Assembly: GCA_030840585.1 (NCBI GenBank)
Contig: JAVEEG010000028.1
Coordinates: 1-41,562 of the forward strand
From: Frankiaceae bacterium
GTDB taxonomy: Bacteria; Actinomycetota; Actinomycetes; JAFAQI01
Direction of reading: 5' to 3'
Length of the DNA: 41,562 nt
Under the pieces are notes generated by a model. It made no database searches and was not told the DNA's origin. It saw only the letters and a program-made list of their open reading frames with translations. The position numbers were made by a program, and so were the translations under genes. This document shows, piece after piece, positions 9,059 through 17,806 of this stretch. Position 1 is the first letter of the stretch. Each line of letters opens with the position of its first letter.

Positions 9059-9538
9059 GTGCATCCGCTGGTCGAGCCGTACGCGGCCTACCTCGGCACG
9101 TGGCGCGGCGAAGGCGTCGGCGGCTACCCCACCCTCGACACCGACTTCCGTTACGGCGAAGAGATCGTGATCGCCGAGTACGGCAAGCCCGTGCTCGCCT
9201 TCAGCAGCAGGTCGTGGTCGCTCGACGACGACCGACCGCTGTCCCGCCAGGAAGGCTTCTGGCGGCCGATGTCCGCGACCGACCTCGAGGTCGTGCTCGT
9301 CATCGCCTCCGGCTTCGCCGAGGTCCTCTACGGCCAGCTCGTCAGCGGCCCGGCCGGCGCGCACGTCGAGATGGTCACCGACCTCGTCGCCCGCACCGCG
9401 TCGGCGAAGGAAGTCACCGCGGAAAAGCGGATGTACGCCGTCCGCGCCGACAAGCTGATGTACGCGATCGACATGGCCGCGCTCGGCAACGAGATGGCAC
9501 CGCACCTGTCCGCCGCGCTGGATCGGGTCAGCGACTGA
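9059..9538 (+). CDS. Nitrobindin-like heme-binding beta-barrel protein
   Basis: 159 aa, the size of bacterial nitrobindins (THAP4 heme-binding-like fold). LGTWRGEGVGGYPT (12-25) is the family signature, followed by alternating strands and the TAKEVT-like segment ASAKEVTAEKRMYAV. His149 in APHLSAAL sits where the axial heme ligand lies in mycobacterial nitrobindin. Such proteins bind ferric heme and react with NO or peroxynitrite; the role here is unproven. GTG start 18 nt after the sugar transferase, so possibly co-transcribed. Its last 11 nt overlap the convergent GGDEF-EAL gene. Confidence 0.85.
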   Translation: MHPLVEPYAAYLGTWRGEGVGGYPTLDTDFRYGEEIVIAEYGKPVLAFSSRSWSLDDDRPLSRQEGFWRPMSATDLEVVLVIASGFAEVLYGQLVSGPAGAHVEMVTDLVARTASAKEVTAEKRMYAVRADKLMYAIDMAALGNEMAPHLSAALDRVSD

Positions 9539-12515
9539 CCACCGGCAGCTGCGACACCAGGTGCCATGACCGCGGCCCGCGCGCGGCGTCCAGCGCGTCG
9601 GCCCACAGGCCCGGCCGGGCCAGGTAGAAACCCTGCACCAGATCGGTGCCGAGTGCGCGCAACGCGAGGTACTGCGCGGCCGTCTCGACACCTTCTGCGA
9701 CGACCCGCAAGCCGAGGCTGCGGGCGAGTTGCAGGATCGTCTGTACGACGGCGAGCGCGTCGTCGTCCTGCGGGATCGCGGCGATGAAACTCTTGTCAAT
9801 CTTGAGCTCATCGACCGGAAACGCGCGCAAATATGCGAGCGACGAGTAGCCGATGCCGAAGTCGTCGATCGCCAGCCGGACGCCCAGCTCGCGCAGCCGG
9901 ACCAGCCGGCGCATGTTCGCCTCCGAGTCGTGCATCAACACGCTCTCGGTGATCTCCAACGTCAACCGCTGCGGCGCCAAGCCGGAGGCCGCCAGCGCGT
10001 CGCGCACCTGCTCGACGATGTTCGGATCCGCGAGCTGCCGGCCGGACAGGTTGACGTTGAGCGAGCCGCCGGGATTCCAGTGACCCACCGTCGTGCACGC
10101 CTCACGCAACACCCATGCGCCGATCGCGACGATCAGGCCGGAGTCTTCGGCCACCGGGATGAACTCCGCCGGATCAAGCAACCCGAGCTCCGGATGCGAC
10201 CACCGCAACAGCGCCTCTACGCCGACGACATCGCCGTCTCCCAGTGACACGATCGGTTGGTAATGCAGGATGAACTGGTCGCCGTCGAGAGCGTGTCGAA
10301 GCGCGGCCGAGAGTTCCATCTGCCGTAACGCGGCGGCGTACATCGCCGGCTGGAAGACCTCGTACCGCCCGCCGCCGACGGCCTTCGCGCGGTACATCGC
10401 AACGTCGGCGTTGCGCAGCAGGTCACCGGCGGTGATCCCGTGCGTCGCCACCGCGATGCCGATGCTCGCGGTCCCGGTCACCTGCTGGCCGCCGATCACC
10501 ATCGGCGTGCTGAGCGCCGGCAGCAATCGCGCTGCCTGCTGCTCCGCCCGACCCTCCGGACAGTCCTCCAGCAGGATCGCGAACTCGTCGCCGCCTAGCC
10601 GGGCGACCGTGTCGCCGAGCCGTACCGCGTCTTCGAGCCGGCGGGCCACCTCGACCAGCATCTCGTCACCGACCGCGTGCCCGAGCGAGTCGTTGACCAG
10701 CTTGAACCGGTCGAGATCGAGCAGCAGTACGACGGACGAGCCGGCGCCGAGCCGGCGGCCGAGCGCATGCTCGACCCGATCGTGGAACAACGCGCGGTTC
10801 GACAACCCGGTGAGGCTGTCGTGAAAGGCCTGGTGTCGCAGCTGCGCGTCGAGTGCATTGCGATCGGTGACGTCTTTGATCGCGACCAGAACCGCGTCGT
10901 GGCCGGCGAACTCCAGCCGGTGCGAGGTGATCTCGACGTCGATGATCCGGCCGTCCGCGAGCAGGTGCCGCCAAGAGTCGGTCTCTGATCGCCCGGCGCT
11001 CCCACCCGCCAACCCGTCGAGCAGCGGCGCGACGTCCTCGCCCGGCCGGATGTCCGTGATCAACAACCCGAGGAACTGCTCGCGGCTGTACCCGTAATGA
11101 CGCACCGCGGCTTCGTTGACTTCGAGGAACTCCAACGTGCTCAGGTCGTAGACCCACATCGGTTGCGGGTTCGCCGCGAACAGCAACCGGAAGCTCGCTT
11201 CGCTGTCGGCGAGTGCCTGCCGGGCGCGCGTCTGCTCGGTCACGTCGCGGGCGATCGCCGCGAACGCCGCGACCTTGCCGTTGCCGTCGAGGATCGGTGA
11301 CAACGACAGCGACACGTCGACGAGCGTCCCGTCTCGTCGCTTGCGCTGTGTCTCGATGGGCGGCAGCCGTTCGCCTTCGCGCGCGCGCCGCATGAGTTCG
11401 TCGCGCTCGTCGAGGCGTTCGTCCGGCACCAACCGGCGGATGTCGCTGCCCACCATCTCCGCGGCGGTGTAGCCGTACATGCGCTCGGCCGCACCGTTCC
11501 ACGAAAGCACGGTCCCGTCGAGGTCTTCACCGAGGATCGCGTCCGACGACGACGCGACGATGGCAGCGAGCTGGCGCCGTACCCCTTCGGCATGGTGGCG
11601 TTCGGTGACGTCGGTGTAGTTCACGACGAGGCCGTTGACCGCGGGATCGTGCATCAAGTTGCGGACCCGCGCCTCGCACCAACGCCAGGCTCCGTTCGCA
11701 TGTCGCACCCGGACCTCGACGGTCGCGATCGCGTCCGGCGCGTGCAACGACGCGAGCGTTTGCCGCGCCGTCGCGAGGTCGTCCGGGTGGACGTAACCGA
11801 GACCGTCGGTCCCAATCCGTTCGGTGGTGTCGTAGCCGAACACGTCGCGGATCGATGGGCTGTCCCAACGGATTATCGCGTCGGCGTCGAGGACCGAGAT
11901 GACGTCGGACGACTTCTCCACCAGCGCGCGCAGCCGGCGCTCGCTGCCGCGGACCGCAGCCTCGGTCGCGAGCAGTCGCGACGCGACCAAAGACGCGCAT
12001 TCACCGACGAGGAGGCAGACCGGCAGCGCGTACGAAAGACCACCGGCGAGGGTGCCGAGATCATGTACGACGAACCCCGGCCCGAGGTAGGCAATTACCA
12101 GCAACGGCGCCGATTTCAGCGCGGTGCCGCTCGGGTGCATGAGCCCGATCCACACGTAGACGACGAAGAAGAACACGTCGTAACGCAGGCCGTTGTCGCC
12201 GGCGAACAAGTTGTGCAGGCTGATCAACGCGAGCGCGAGCGGGATGAGCCACAACGACGAGCTGCGTTCCCAGCGCTCCCACGGCAGCGCGCCGATCACG
12301 ATGCCGGACAACGCCGCGATCAGGCCGACGGCGACGAGCCCGAGCGGGTGGACGTGCGGTCCGGCGGGGATCAGCGGCGCGAGTCCGGTGACCAGCAGGC
12401 CGCAGAGGCAGAACAGCACGCTGGACAGCAGGCCGGCCATTTTTGCGGTGCCGAACTCGGGGAGTTGCAAGCGGCCGGAAGCGAACAGCGTGGCACCCCG
12501 CTGCGGCAACCGCAT
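9528..12515 (-). CDS. Membrane PAS-PAS-PAS-GGDEF-EAL c-di-GMP protein
   Basis: 995 aa. About six to seven N-terminal membrane segments (26-185) lead into three PAS domains (about 190-310, 312-430, 438-556). The cyclase domain keeps DLDRFKLVND (600-609) and an intact GGDEF (641-645). The phosphodiesterase domain keeps EAL (767-769), LEITES (853-858), DDFGIGYSS (884-892), KIDKSF and AEGVET. Both activities look possible: synthesis of c-di-GMP from two GTP and its hydrolysis to pGpG, set by membrane or PAS signals. Start ATG 12515; ATG 12440 (MAGLLSS) is an alternative. The end overlaps the nitrobindin gene by 11 nt. Confidence 0.93.
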   Translation of the reverse strand: MRLPQRGATLFASGRLQLPEFGTAKMAGLLSSVLFCLCGLLVTGLAPLIPAGPHVHPLGLVAVGLIAALSGIVIGALPWERWERSSSLWLIPLALALISLHNLFAGDNGLRYDVFFFVVYVWIGLMHPSGTALKSAPLLVIAYLGPGFVVHDLGTLAGGLSYALPVCLLVGECASLVASRLLATEAAVRGSERRLRALVEKSSDVISVLDADAIIRWDSPSIRDVFGYDTTERIGTDGLGYVHPDDLATARQTLASLHAPDAIATVEVRVRHANGAWRWCEARVRNLMHDPAVNGLVVNYTDVTERHHAEGVRRQLAAIVASSSDAILGEDLDGTVLSWNGAAERMYGYTAAEMVGSDIRRLVPDERLDERDELMRRAREGERLPPIETQRKRRDGTLVDVSLSLSPILDGNGKVAAFAAIARDVTEQTRARQALADSEASFRLLFAANPQPMWVYDLSTLEFLEVNEAAVRHYGYSREQFLGLLITDIRPGEDVAPLLDGLAGGSAGRSETDSWRHLLADGRIIDVEITSHRLEFAGHDAVLVAIKDVTDRNALDAQLRHQAFHDSLTGLSNRALFHDRVEHALGRRLGAGSSVVLLLDLDRFKLVNDSLGHAVGDEMLVEVARRLEDAVRLGDTVARLGGDEFAILLEDCPEGRAEQQAARLLPALSTPMVIGGQQVTGTASIGIAVATHGITAGDLLRNADVAMYRAKAVGGGRYEVFQPAMYAAALRQMELSAALRHALDGDQFILHYQPIVSLGDGDVVGVEALLRWSHPELGLLDPAEFIPVAEDSGLIVAIGAWVLREACTTVGHWNPGGSLNVNLSGRQLADPNIVEQVRDALAASGLAPQRLTLEITESVLMHDSEANMRRLVRLRELGVRLAIDDFGIGYSSLAYLRAFPVDELKIDKSFIAAIPQDDDALAVVQTILQLARSLGLRVVAEGVETAAQYLALRALGTDLVQGFYLARPGLWADALDAARGPRSWHLVSQLPVVSR

Positions 12516-12582
12516 CCGTCTTTATCGGCTATCCGCGACCCGCATGCCAGGGTTCCGGGAACTAACTGCCGCAACGGATGGG

Positions 12583-12600
12583 CCGACCTAGTCCGGTCGG
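12583..12600. terminator. Possible hairpin between the two minus-strand GGDEF-EAL genes
   Basis: A perfect inverted repeat of CCGACC and GGTCGG with a 6-nt loop lies in the 137-nt gap (12516-12652). It is downstream of the 12653-14866 gene and upstream of the 9528-12515 gene. There is no T-tract, so it could be a weak terminator or an operator. Nothing else in the gap is recognisable. Confidence 0.35.
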
Positions 12601-12652
12601 TGACCGGCGTAGGCGAATGGCCTAGCCCGATGTCGTCAGCCGACGCGCTGAG

Positions 12653-14866
12653 TCATCCGACCCGCTGCGGCGGCACGCCCTCGTCGCCGTAACTGAACAG
12701 CGGCGCGCCGCGGTCGCTTTCCAGCAGCCGGGAGATGTGCGACGGCGGTTGGGGCGTGGTGAAGAAGTATCCCTGGGCGAGGTCGCAGCCGAGCCGGCGC
12801 AACGCGCGCAGCTGGTCGAGGTTCTCGACGCCTTCGGCGATCGTGGTCAGCCGCAGCGCACGGGCCATGCCGGCGACCGCCGCAACGATCGCGGAATCGT
12901 CGCCGTCGACCGCGAGACCGTCGACGAATGACCGGTCGATCTTCACCGCGTCGACCGGCAGCCGCTTGAGATACGACAGCGACGAGTAGCCGGTACCGAA
13001 GTCGTCGACGGCGAGCCGGACCCCGAGTTCGCGCAACGACGACAGCGCGGTGACGGCGCCTTCGGCGTCTTCGAGCAGCGCGCTTTCGGTGATCTCGAGG
13101 CCGAGCTGCGACGCCTCGACGTCGTGGCGGGCCAATGACGAGGCGACCAGCTCGACGAGTCCGGGATCGCCGAGTTGGCGGGCGGACAGGTTGACCCATA
13201 CGGCGAGCGCGGCGCCGTCGAAGCGCGACGCCGACCATGCCGCCGCTTGAGCCAGCGCGGTGTCGAGCACCCACGCGCCGATGCCGGCGATGAGGCCGGT
13301 CTGCTCGGCGAGCGGGATGAACTCCGCCGGCGGCACCAGCCCGCGTTCGGGGTGATGCCAGCGCACCAGCGCCTCGACGCCGGTGACGTGACCGGTGCGC
13401 AGGTCGACCTCGGGCTGGTAGACGACCCGGAATTCTTGTTCGGTCAACGCGCGATGCAGGTCGTTCGCGGTCCGCAGCCGGTGCACCGCGGTCGCGCGGT
13501 AGTCCTCGACGAACAGCTCGCTGCGCGCGCGGCCGCGGTCCTTCGCCCGGTGCAGCGCTGCGTCCGCGTCGCGCAACAACGTCTCCGCGGTGGCCAGCGC
13601 GCCGCTGCCACCGGACAGCGCGATGCCGACCGAGATGCTGACGAACACTTCGTCGCCGTCGAGCTGGAACGGCGTCGACATCGTCGAGTTGATGTGGTCG
13701 GCGATGGCGAGCGCGTCGGCCTCGCCGGTGACGCCCGGCACCAGCAGGCAGAACACGTCGCCGCCGAATCGCGCGAGCAGATCGGTCGGACCGGTGATGC
13801 TCTTCAACCGGTCGGTGACAAGGCGGAGCATGAGGTCGCCGGAGGCATGACCGAACGAGTCGTTGACCAGCTTGAAATGGTCGAGACCAAGCAGCAGTAC
13901 GGCGACCTGCTGCGACTGATCCGCGGCCGCGTCTATCGACGTACCGAGGGCGTCGATCAGCACGACCCGACCGGGCAGCCCGGTGAGGGCGTCGTACAGA
14001 TTTGCTTGCGCGAGTTGCTCTTCGAACGCGCGCTGCTCGGACAGGTCGCGGGTGATCGAGGAGTAGTAGTCGATCGACCCGTCCGGCCGGCGGTGCGCGA
14101 CGACGACTTGGGACACCGGTACTTCGGAGCCGTCCGCCAGCAACAGGTCGACTTCGCCGGTCCACACTCCGATCCGGTTCGCGGTCGGCAGCGCCTCGCC
14201 GATGAACCGGGCCCGCGACGACGGCGCGTAGACGTCGATCGCCCGCAGCGCGAGTACTTCCTCGTCGGTCGCGACCACGAACCGGGCCCGGGCCGCGGCG
14301 TTGGCGTAGGTGAACCCGCCCTGCGTGTCGACCATGGCGACGAGGTCCGGGGTGGCTTCGAGGATCTCGCCGAACCGGCGCAGGTCGGCGATCGCAGTCG
14401 TCTCTTCGGTGACGTCGACCGTGGAGCCGACCCAGCTCGCGACGTCGCCGTCGGCGTCGAGCAGCGGCCGCGCGTCGACGTGAATCCAGCGCACCGATCC
14501 GTCGTCCATCCGCCGGATCCGGAACGTCAGGTGCACGTCGCGCTTGGTCTCCCCGGCCTTGCGCCACTCGGTCTGGACCAGTGGCAGGTCGGCTTCGTAG
14601 ACCAGCCAGGCGCGCGCGTCACCGGGAGCGGTAGACGGATCGCCGGTGATTTCGCTCAGCTTCGGGTTGACATACAGCCGCCGGCCGTCGGGATCGACGT
14701 GGAAGATGCCGGCGGGGACGGTCTCGGCCATCATTCGCAGCCGGGACTCGCTCGCGGCCAGCATCGCGGTGGTCGCGGCGAGCCGCCGGCGGTCGCGCCG
14801 GCTGACGCCGAGGACGGCGGCGAGCACGATGACCGCGGCGAATGCCACCACGGTGATCGTGACCAT
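12653..14866 (-). CDS. PAS-PAS-degenerate GGDEF-EAL protein (probable c-di-GMP phosphodiesterase)
   Basis: 737 aa from ATG 14866, beginning with one membrane helix (4-21). Two PAS domains follow (about 41-157 and 165-283). The GGDEF domain is damaged at both metal positions: GLDHFK (327-332) replaces the usual D-x-D-x-F-K, and GGDVF (368-372) replaces GGDEF. The EAL domain looks intact: EAL (498-500), LEITES (593-598), VDDFGTGYSS (620-629), KIDRSF and AEGVEN. It is therefore probably a phosphodiesterase whose GGDEF domain serves as a GTP sensor or dimer module. The open frame reaches 15064, but the first 66 residues are Arg/Pro-rich and run through a promoter-like region. Confidence 0.9.
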   Translation of the reverse strand: MVTITVVAFAAVIVLAAVLGVSRRDRRRLAATTAMLAASESRLRMMAETVPAGIFHVDPDGRRLYVNPKLSEITGDPSTAPGDARAWLVYEADLPLVQTEWRKAGETKRDVHLTFRIRRMDDGSVRWIHVDARPLLDADGDVASWVGSTVDVTEETTAIADLRRFGEILEATPDLVAMVDTQGGFTYANAAARARFVVATDEEVLALRAIDVYAPSSRARFIGEALPTANRIGVWTGEVDLLLADGSEVPVSQVVVAHRRPDGSIDYYSSITRDLSEQRAFEEQLAQANLYDALTGLPGRVVLIDALGTSIDAAADQSQQVAVLLLGLDHFKLVNDSFGHASGDLMLRLVTDRLKSITGPTDLLARFGGDVFCLLVPGVTGEADALAIADHINSTMSTPFQLDGDEVFVSISVGIALSGGSGALATAETLLRDADAALHRAKDRGRARSELFVEDYRATAVHRLRTANDLHRALTEQEFRVVYQPEVDLRTGHVTGVEALVRWHHPERGLVPPAEFIPLAEQTGLIAGIGAWVLDTALAQAAAWSASRFDGAALAVWVNLSARQLGDPGLVELVASSLARHDVEASQLGLEITESALLEDAEGAVTALSSLRELGVRLAVDDFGTGYSSLSYLKRLPVDAVKIDRSFVDGLAVDGDDSAIVAAVAGMARALRLTTIAEGVENLDQLRALRRLGCDLAQGYFFTTPQPPSHISRLLESDRGAPLFSYGDEGVPPQRVG

Positions 14867-14966
14867 GTGCTCTACATCGCCTTCGCGCTGGGGAAAGTTC
14901 ACGAAGGACCGTCGGATGGCCCCCCGGCACGGTGCCGTGCTCAGCGTACGGCGGCGAGCGGCGCCG

Positions 14967-14995
14967 ACGGCCCCGAAGCCCGGAGTAGGGGCCGT
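14967..14995. promoter_or_regulatory. 8-bp inverted repeat in divergent promoter region
   Basis: ACGGCCCC and GGGGCCGT form a perfect inverted repeat around a 13-nt spacer. It lies about 100 nt upstream of the PAS-GGDEF-EAL gene and 150 nt upstream of the NlpC/P60 gene. It may be a regulator site or an RNA hairpin; no known operator is recognised. Confidence 0.35.
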
Positions 14996-15078
14996 TGTCC
15001 GGTATCGGTAAGGTCTTTGCCGGAATGCCGGAATTGCGCCGACTCCGGTCAAGATCACGCCCACATTCGCCGAGACAT

Positions 15079-15117
15079 CACCAGCCAGCTGGTGTCACAG
15101 CAGTCACACCGGTCACA
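15079..15117 (+). promoter_or_regulatory. Palindrome plus three GTCACA boxes (MtrA-like) upstream of NlpC/P60 gene
   Basis: CACCAGC-CA-GCTGGTG is a perfect 7-bp inverted repeat (15079-15094). It runs directly into three GTCACA hexamers starting at 15094, 15103 and 15112, exactly 9 bp apart. GTCACA direct repeats are the reported type of binding site for the actinobacterial response regulator MtrA, which controls cell-wall hydrolase genes. The last box ends 26 bp before the ATG of a wall hydrolase. MtrA itself is not in the window, so the assignment is inference. Confidence 0.55.
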
Positions 15118-15143
15118 GGGCCACGATCGAAGGGAAAGCCCAG

Positions 15144-16409
15144 ATGCTCGACCTGCGCCGGTTCGCCGCCGCGAGCCTCGTCGGCATCCTCGGGTTCGGA
15201 TCGTTCGCCGCGGCCGGCCCGAGCAAGCCGGCGGCCCCGACCGCGGATTGCGCCGCGATCGGCGTCGGCAGCGTCGGGCCCGCGGTCCAGACGCTGCAGC
15301 GCGCCGTCGGCGCGACCCCCGACGGCGACTTCGGCCCGCTGACCAAGCGCGCGGTGACCAGCTGGCAGACCGCGCACAAGCTCACCGCCACCGGTGTCGT
15401 CGACGCGGCGACCTGGAAGGCACTGCCGGTGCCGGTGGCCGTCGCCGCCTGCCGCCAGCAGGTCAAGGGCACCGGCGTCACCCCGACCTGCACCACCCTC
15501 GCCCGCAACGCGACCGGCCCCGCTGTCGCGGTCCTGCAGAACGCCGTCCGGGCGACCGGGCCGCGGATCGCGGTCGATGCGGAGTACGGCGACCAGACCC
15601 GCGCCGCGGTGCTGGCGCTACAGAGCGCCCGCAAGCTGCCGGCGACCGGCGTCGTCGATGCGGCGACCTGGGCCGCGCTCGGCCTGACCGGCACCCCCGC
15701 CTGCATCCTGACCTCCGCTCCGGTCGCCGCGGTGGCGCCGGCGCCGCCGCCGGACGCGGCCGCGCAGGCGGCGATCCGGGCCCAGGTGACGAAGCTCGCC
15801 GCGGCGCTGCCGTCCACCGCCGGTACCACGACGAACGCCGTCGCCAAGCAGGCGATCGCCTTCGCGAAGGCGCAGACCGGCAAGCCGTACAAGTGGGGCG
15901 GCACCGGGCCGGCGTCGTACGACTGTTCCGGGCTGGTGCTCGCGGCGTACCGAGCGGCGGGGATCACCACGCCGCGGGTGGCCGCGGACCAGTACGGCTC
16001 CGGCGCGTCGGTCCCGCTCGACCACGCGCAGGCCGGTGACCTGCTGTTTTACGCCAGCGACGTCGCGAAGCCGGCCACGATCTACCACGTCGCGATCTAC
16101 CTCGGCGCCGGTCAGGTGATCGACGCCCCCTACACCGGCGCGTACGTCGGCACCCGCAAGCTGTGGACGCAGAACCTGCTCCCGGTGGTCTGGCGGCCGG
16201 TGGCACCGCTGGCGCTGCCGACCAAGCCCGGCGCGACCGGGTGGACCGTCGCGCAGCTGCAGCAGGCGCTCGATCGGCACGGCGCCAAGCTGGCGGTCGA
16301 CGGCGGCTACGGCCCGTCGACGCTGAGCGCGGTCAAGGCCTGGCAGCAGGCGCACAAGCAGGCCGCGACCGGCGTCGTTGACGTCGCGACCTGGCTCACG
16401 CTGGGCTGA
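15144..16409 (+). CDS. Secreted NlpC/P60 peptidoglycan hydrolase with three peptidoglycan-binding domains
   Basis: 421 aa. A signal peptide (1-24, ending FAAAG) precedes two PG_binding_1 domains (about 41-93 and 122-180), an Ala/Pro linker (188-225), an NlpC/P60 domain (about 232-352) and a third PG_binding_1 domain (365-420). Catalytic Cys261 lies in YDCSGLV and His315 in YHVAIYLG. NlpC/P60 enzymes cut peptide stems (usually D-Glu to diamino acid) and act in cell separation. AGGGAA at 15131-15136 is a good ribosome-binding site for ATG 15144. Having binding domains on both sides of the catalytic domain is less common than one end only. Confidence 0.92.
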   Translation: MLDLRRFAAASLVGILGFGSFAAAGPSKPAAPTADCAAIGVGSVGPAVQTLQRAVGATPDGDFGPLTKRAVTSWQTAHKLTATGVVDAATWKALPVPVAVAACRQQVKGTGVTPTCTTLARNATGPAVAVLQNAVRATGPRIAVDAEYGDQTRAAVLALQSARKLPATGVVDAATWAALGLTGTPACILTSAPVAAVAPAPPPDAAAQAAIRAQVTKLAAALPSTAGTTTNAVAKQAIAFAKAQTGKPYKWGGTGPASYDCSGLVLAAYRAAGITTPRVAADQYGSGASVPLDHAQAGDLLFYASDVAKPATIYHVAIYLGAGQVIDAPYTGAYVGTRKLWTQNLLPVVWRPVAPLALPTKPGATGWTVAQLQQALDRHGAKLAVDGGYGPSTLSAVKAWQQAHKQAATGVVDVATWLTLG

Positions 16410-16430
16410 GCCCAGTGGGCGCTTTGCGCC
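16401..16430 (+). terminator. Weak tandem hairpins at the end of the NlpC/P60 gene
   Basis: CTGGGCT-G-AGCCCAG (16401-16415) spans the stop codon. It is followed by GGCGC-TTT-GCGCC (16418-16430) and a short TTTT at 16441-16444. This resembles a modest factor-independent terminator. The rest of the 162-nt gap to the next gene holds its ribosome-binding site and no promoter I can call firmly. Confidence 0.4.
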
Positions 16431-16571
16431 ATTTGGGTGACTTTTCGCTGGCGTGCGGACGTTTCAGCCGGCGGGATCCGTCGGTAAACCAGGAATGACC
16501 GGCCGGTGTGCCCGGCTGTCCCTGCCTGGAAACCCGGGTGACGGAACGAGCTCTGCGGAGGAAGACCAACC

Positions 16572-17804
16572 GTGTACGCGGGCGGCACGCAGCGCCTGGT
16601 GACATTGCCACCGGCGCCCGACAGCGCGCGCCAGGCGCGGCGCTTTGTCGGTGACGTGCTCACGGCGGCCGGCGTCGATGCCGACCGGCGGGACACTGCT
16701 GTGCTGCTGACTTCCGAGCTCGTCACCAACGGCATCGTGCACGCCCTCACCGAGCTGCAGCTGATCGTCGAGGCGACCTCCTCGTGGGTCCGGGTCGAGG
16801 TCATCGACGGAAACCCCAACCTGCCGCAGCGGCGTGACTTCGACGACGAGGCCATGACCGGCCGCGGCCTGGAGATGCTCGAACTGCTCGCGGATGAGCT
16901 CGGCATGCAGCCGCTCGCCGACGAGGGCAAGCGGGTGTGGTTCCGGATCGGCGCGGCCCCGGCCGAGCACGAGGCGGCACCGGTCCCGGCGCCGGCCGCC
17001 TCGGTCACGACCGTCGTCCTGCGCAACCTCCCGGTCGCGCTCTACTGCGCCTGGCAGCAGCACGCGTCCGCGATCCTGCGCGAGGCGTTCATCGCCGCGC
17101 TCGACGACCGGACCGAGGGCGTCCCCGACGACCTTGCGATGGCCAACGACGCGATGTCGGCGCTGTCCGGCGGCACGTCCGAGGCGTTCGCGCTTCGCGA
17201 AGGTGGCGTGCACAACGCCGACCTGACGCTGAGCTTGCCGCCGTCGTCGGTGCCGCACTTCCCGGTCATGCGCGACGTGCTCCGGCGCTGCTCGGCGATG
17301 TCACTGGTCGGCCAGCTGCTGGTGCCGCCCGCACTCCCTGAGATCCAGGCGGTGCGCAACTGGGTGGCCGGTGAAGTCATGCGGCAGGCGACCGGTCTCC
17401 CGCCGATGGCGTACGTCGAAGACCCGGACGACCACTTCGTCCTCGACGAGATCGCGCCGGCGACTCTCGACGCGGTGCGCAACGCGAAGGTCGGCATGAT
17501 GGCGGCCGACCGCAGCAACCGGATCGTCGCGGTCAGCCGCGCCGCCGCGGATCTCGTCGGTTGGGATCCCGATGAGCTCGAAGGTCACCGGATCGTCTCG
17601 CTGATCCCGCCCCGGCTGCGCGACGCGCACGTCGCCGGCTTCACCCAGTACCTGCTCGACGGCACCTCGTCGCACTTCGACCGCTGGCTCGAGATGCCGG
17701 CACTGCATCGCGACGGCAGCGAGATCCCGATGCGGTTGTTGATCGGCCGAGCGCAGGACGACAGTGCCGGTGAGTTCTTCGTCGCCACCATCGAACGCGC
17801 CTAG
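16572..17804 (+). CDS. RsbW-like ATPase domain fused to a PAS domain
   Basis: 410 aa. Residues 15-127 are an HATPase_c_2 (anti-sigma kinase type) domain: N-box TSELVTNGIVHA (47-58), IDG (78-80) and GRGLEML (97-103). A Pro/Ala linker (129-147) leads to an unrecognised helical domain (about 150-290), and the C-terminus is a PAS domain (about 300-408). No SpoIIE phosphatase or histidine-kinase dimerisation domain is visible. It may be a sensory anti-sigma or partner-switching protein; no partner STAS protein is in the window. GTG 16572 is preceded by GGAGGAAG at 16557-16564. Convergent with the AI-2E gene, 2 nt apart. Confidence 0.78.
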   Translation: MYAGGTQRLVTLPPAPDSARQARRFVGDVLTAAGVDADRRDTAVLLTSELVTNGIVHALTELQLIVEATSSWVRVEVIDGNPNLPQRRDFDDEAMTGRGLEMLELLADELGMQPLADEGKRVWFRIGAAPAEHEAAPVPAPAASVTTVVLRNLPVALYCAWQQHASAILREAFIAALDDRTEGVPDDLAMANDAMSALSGGTSEAFALREGGVHNADLTLSLPPSSVPHFPVMRDVLRRCSAMSLVGQLLVPPALPEIQAVRNWVAGEVMRQATGLPPMAYVEDPDDHFVLDEIAPATLDAVRNAKVGMMAADRSNRIVAVSRAAADLVGWDPDELEGHRIVSLIPPRLRDAHVAGFTQYLLDGTSSHFDRWLEMPALHRDGSEIPMRLLIGRAQDDSAGEFFVATIERA

Positions 17805-17806
17805 CG

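Noticed and set aside
7559-9811. A 750-aa open frame on the minus strand
   Set aside because: It is antisense to the sugar phosphotransferase and nitrobindin genes, both of which have clear family motifs.
14867-15143. ydaO-type c-di-AMP riboswitch ahead of the NlpC/P60 gene
   Set aside because: This class often precedes wall hydrolase genes in actinobacteria, but I found none of its conserved GGGGAACC or CCGAACC-type segments.
13175-16039. A 954-aa open frame on the plus strand
   Set aside because: It is antisense to the PAS-GGDEF-EAL gene and then runs into the NlpC/P60 gene out of frame. Its Arg/Asp/Gly-rich composition is that of a high-GC shadow frame.
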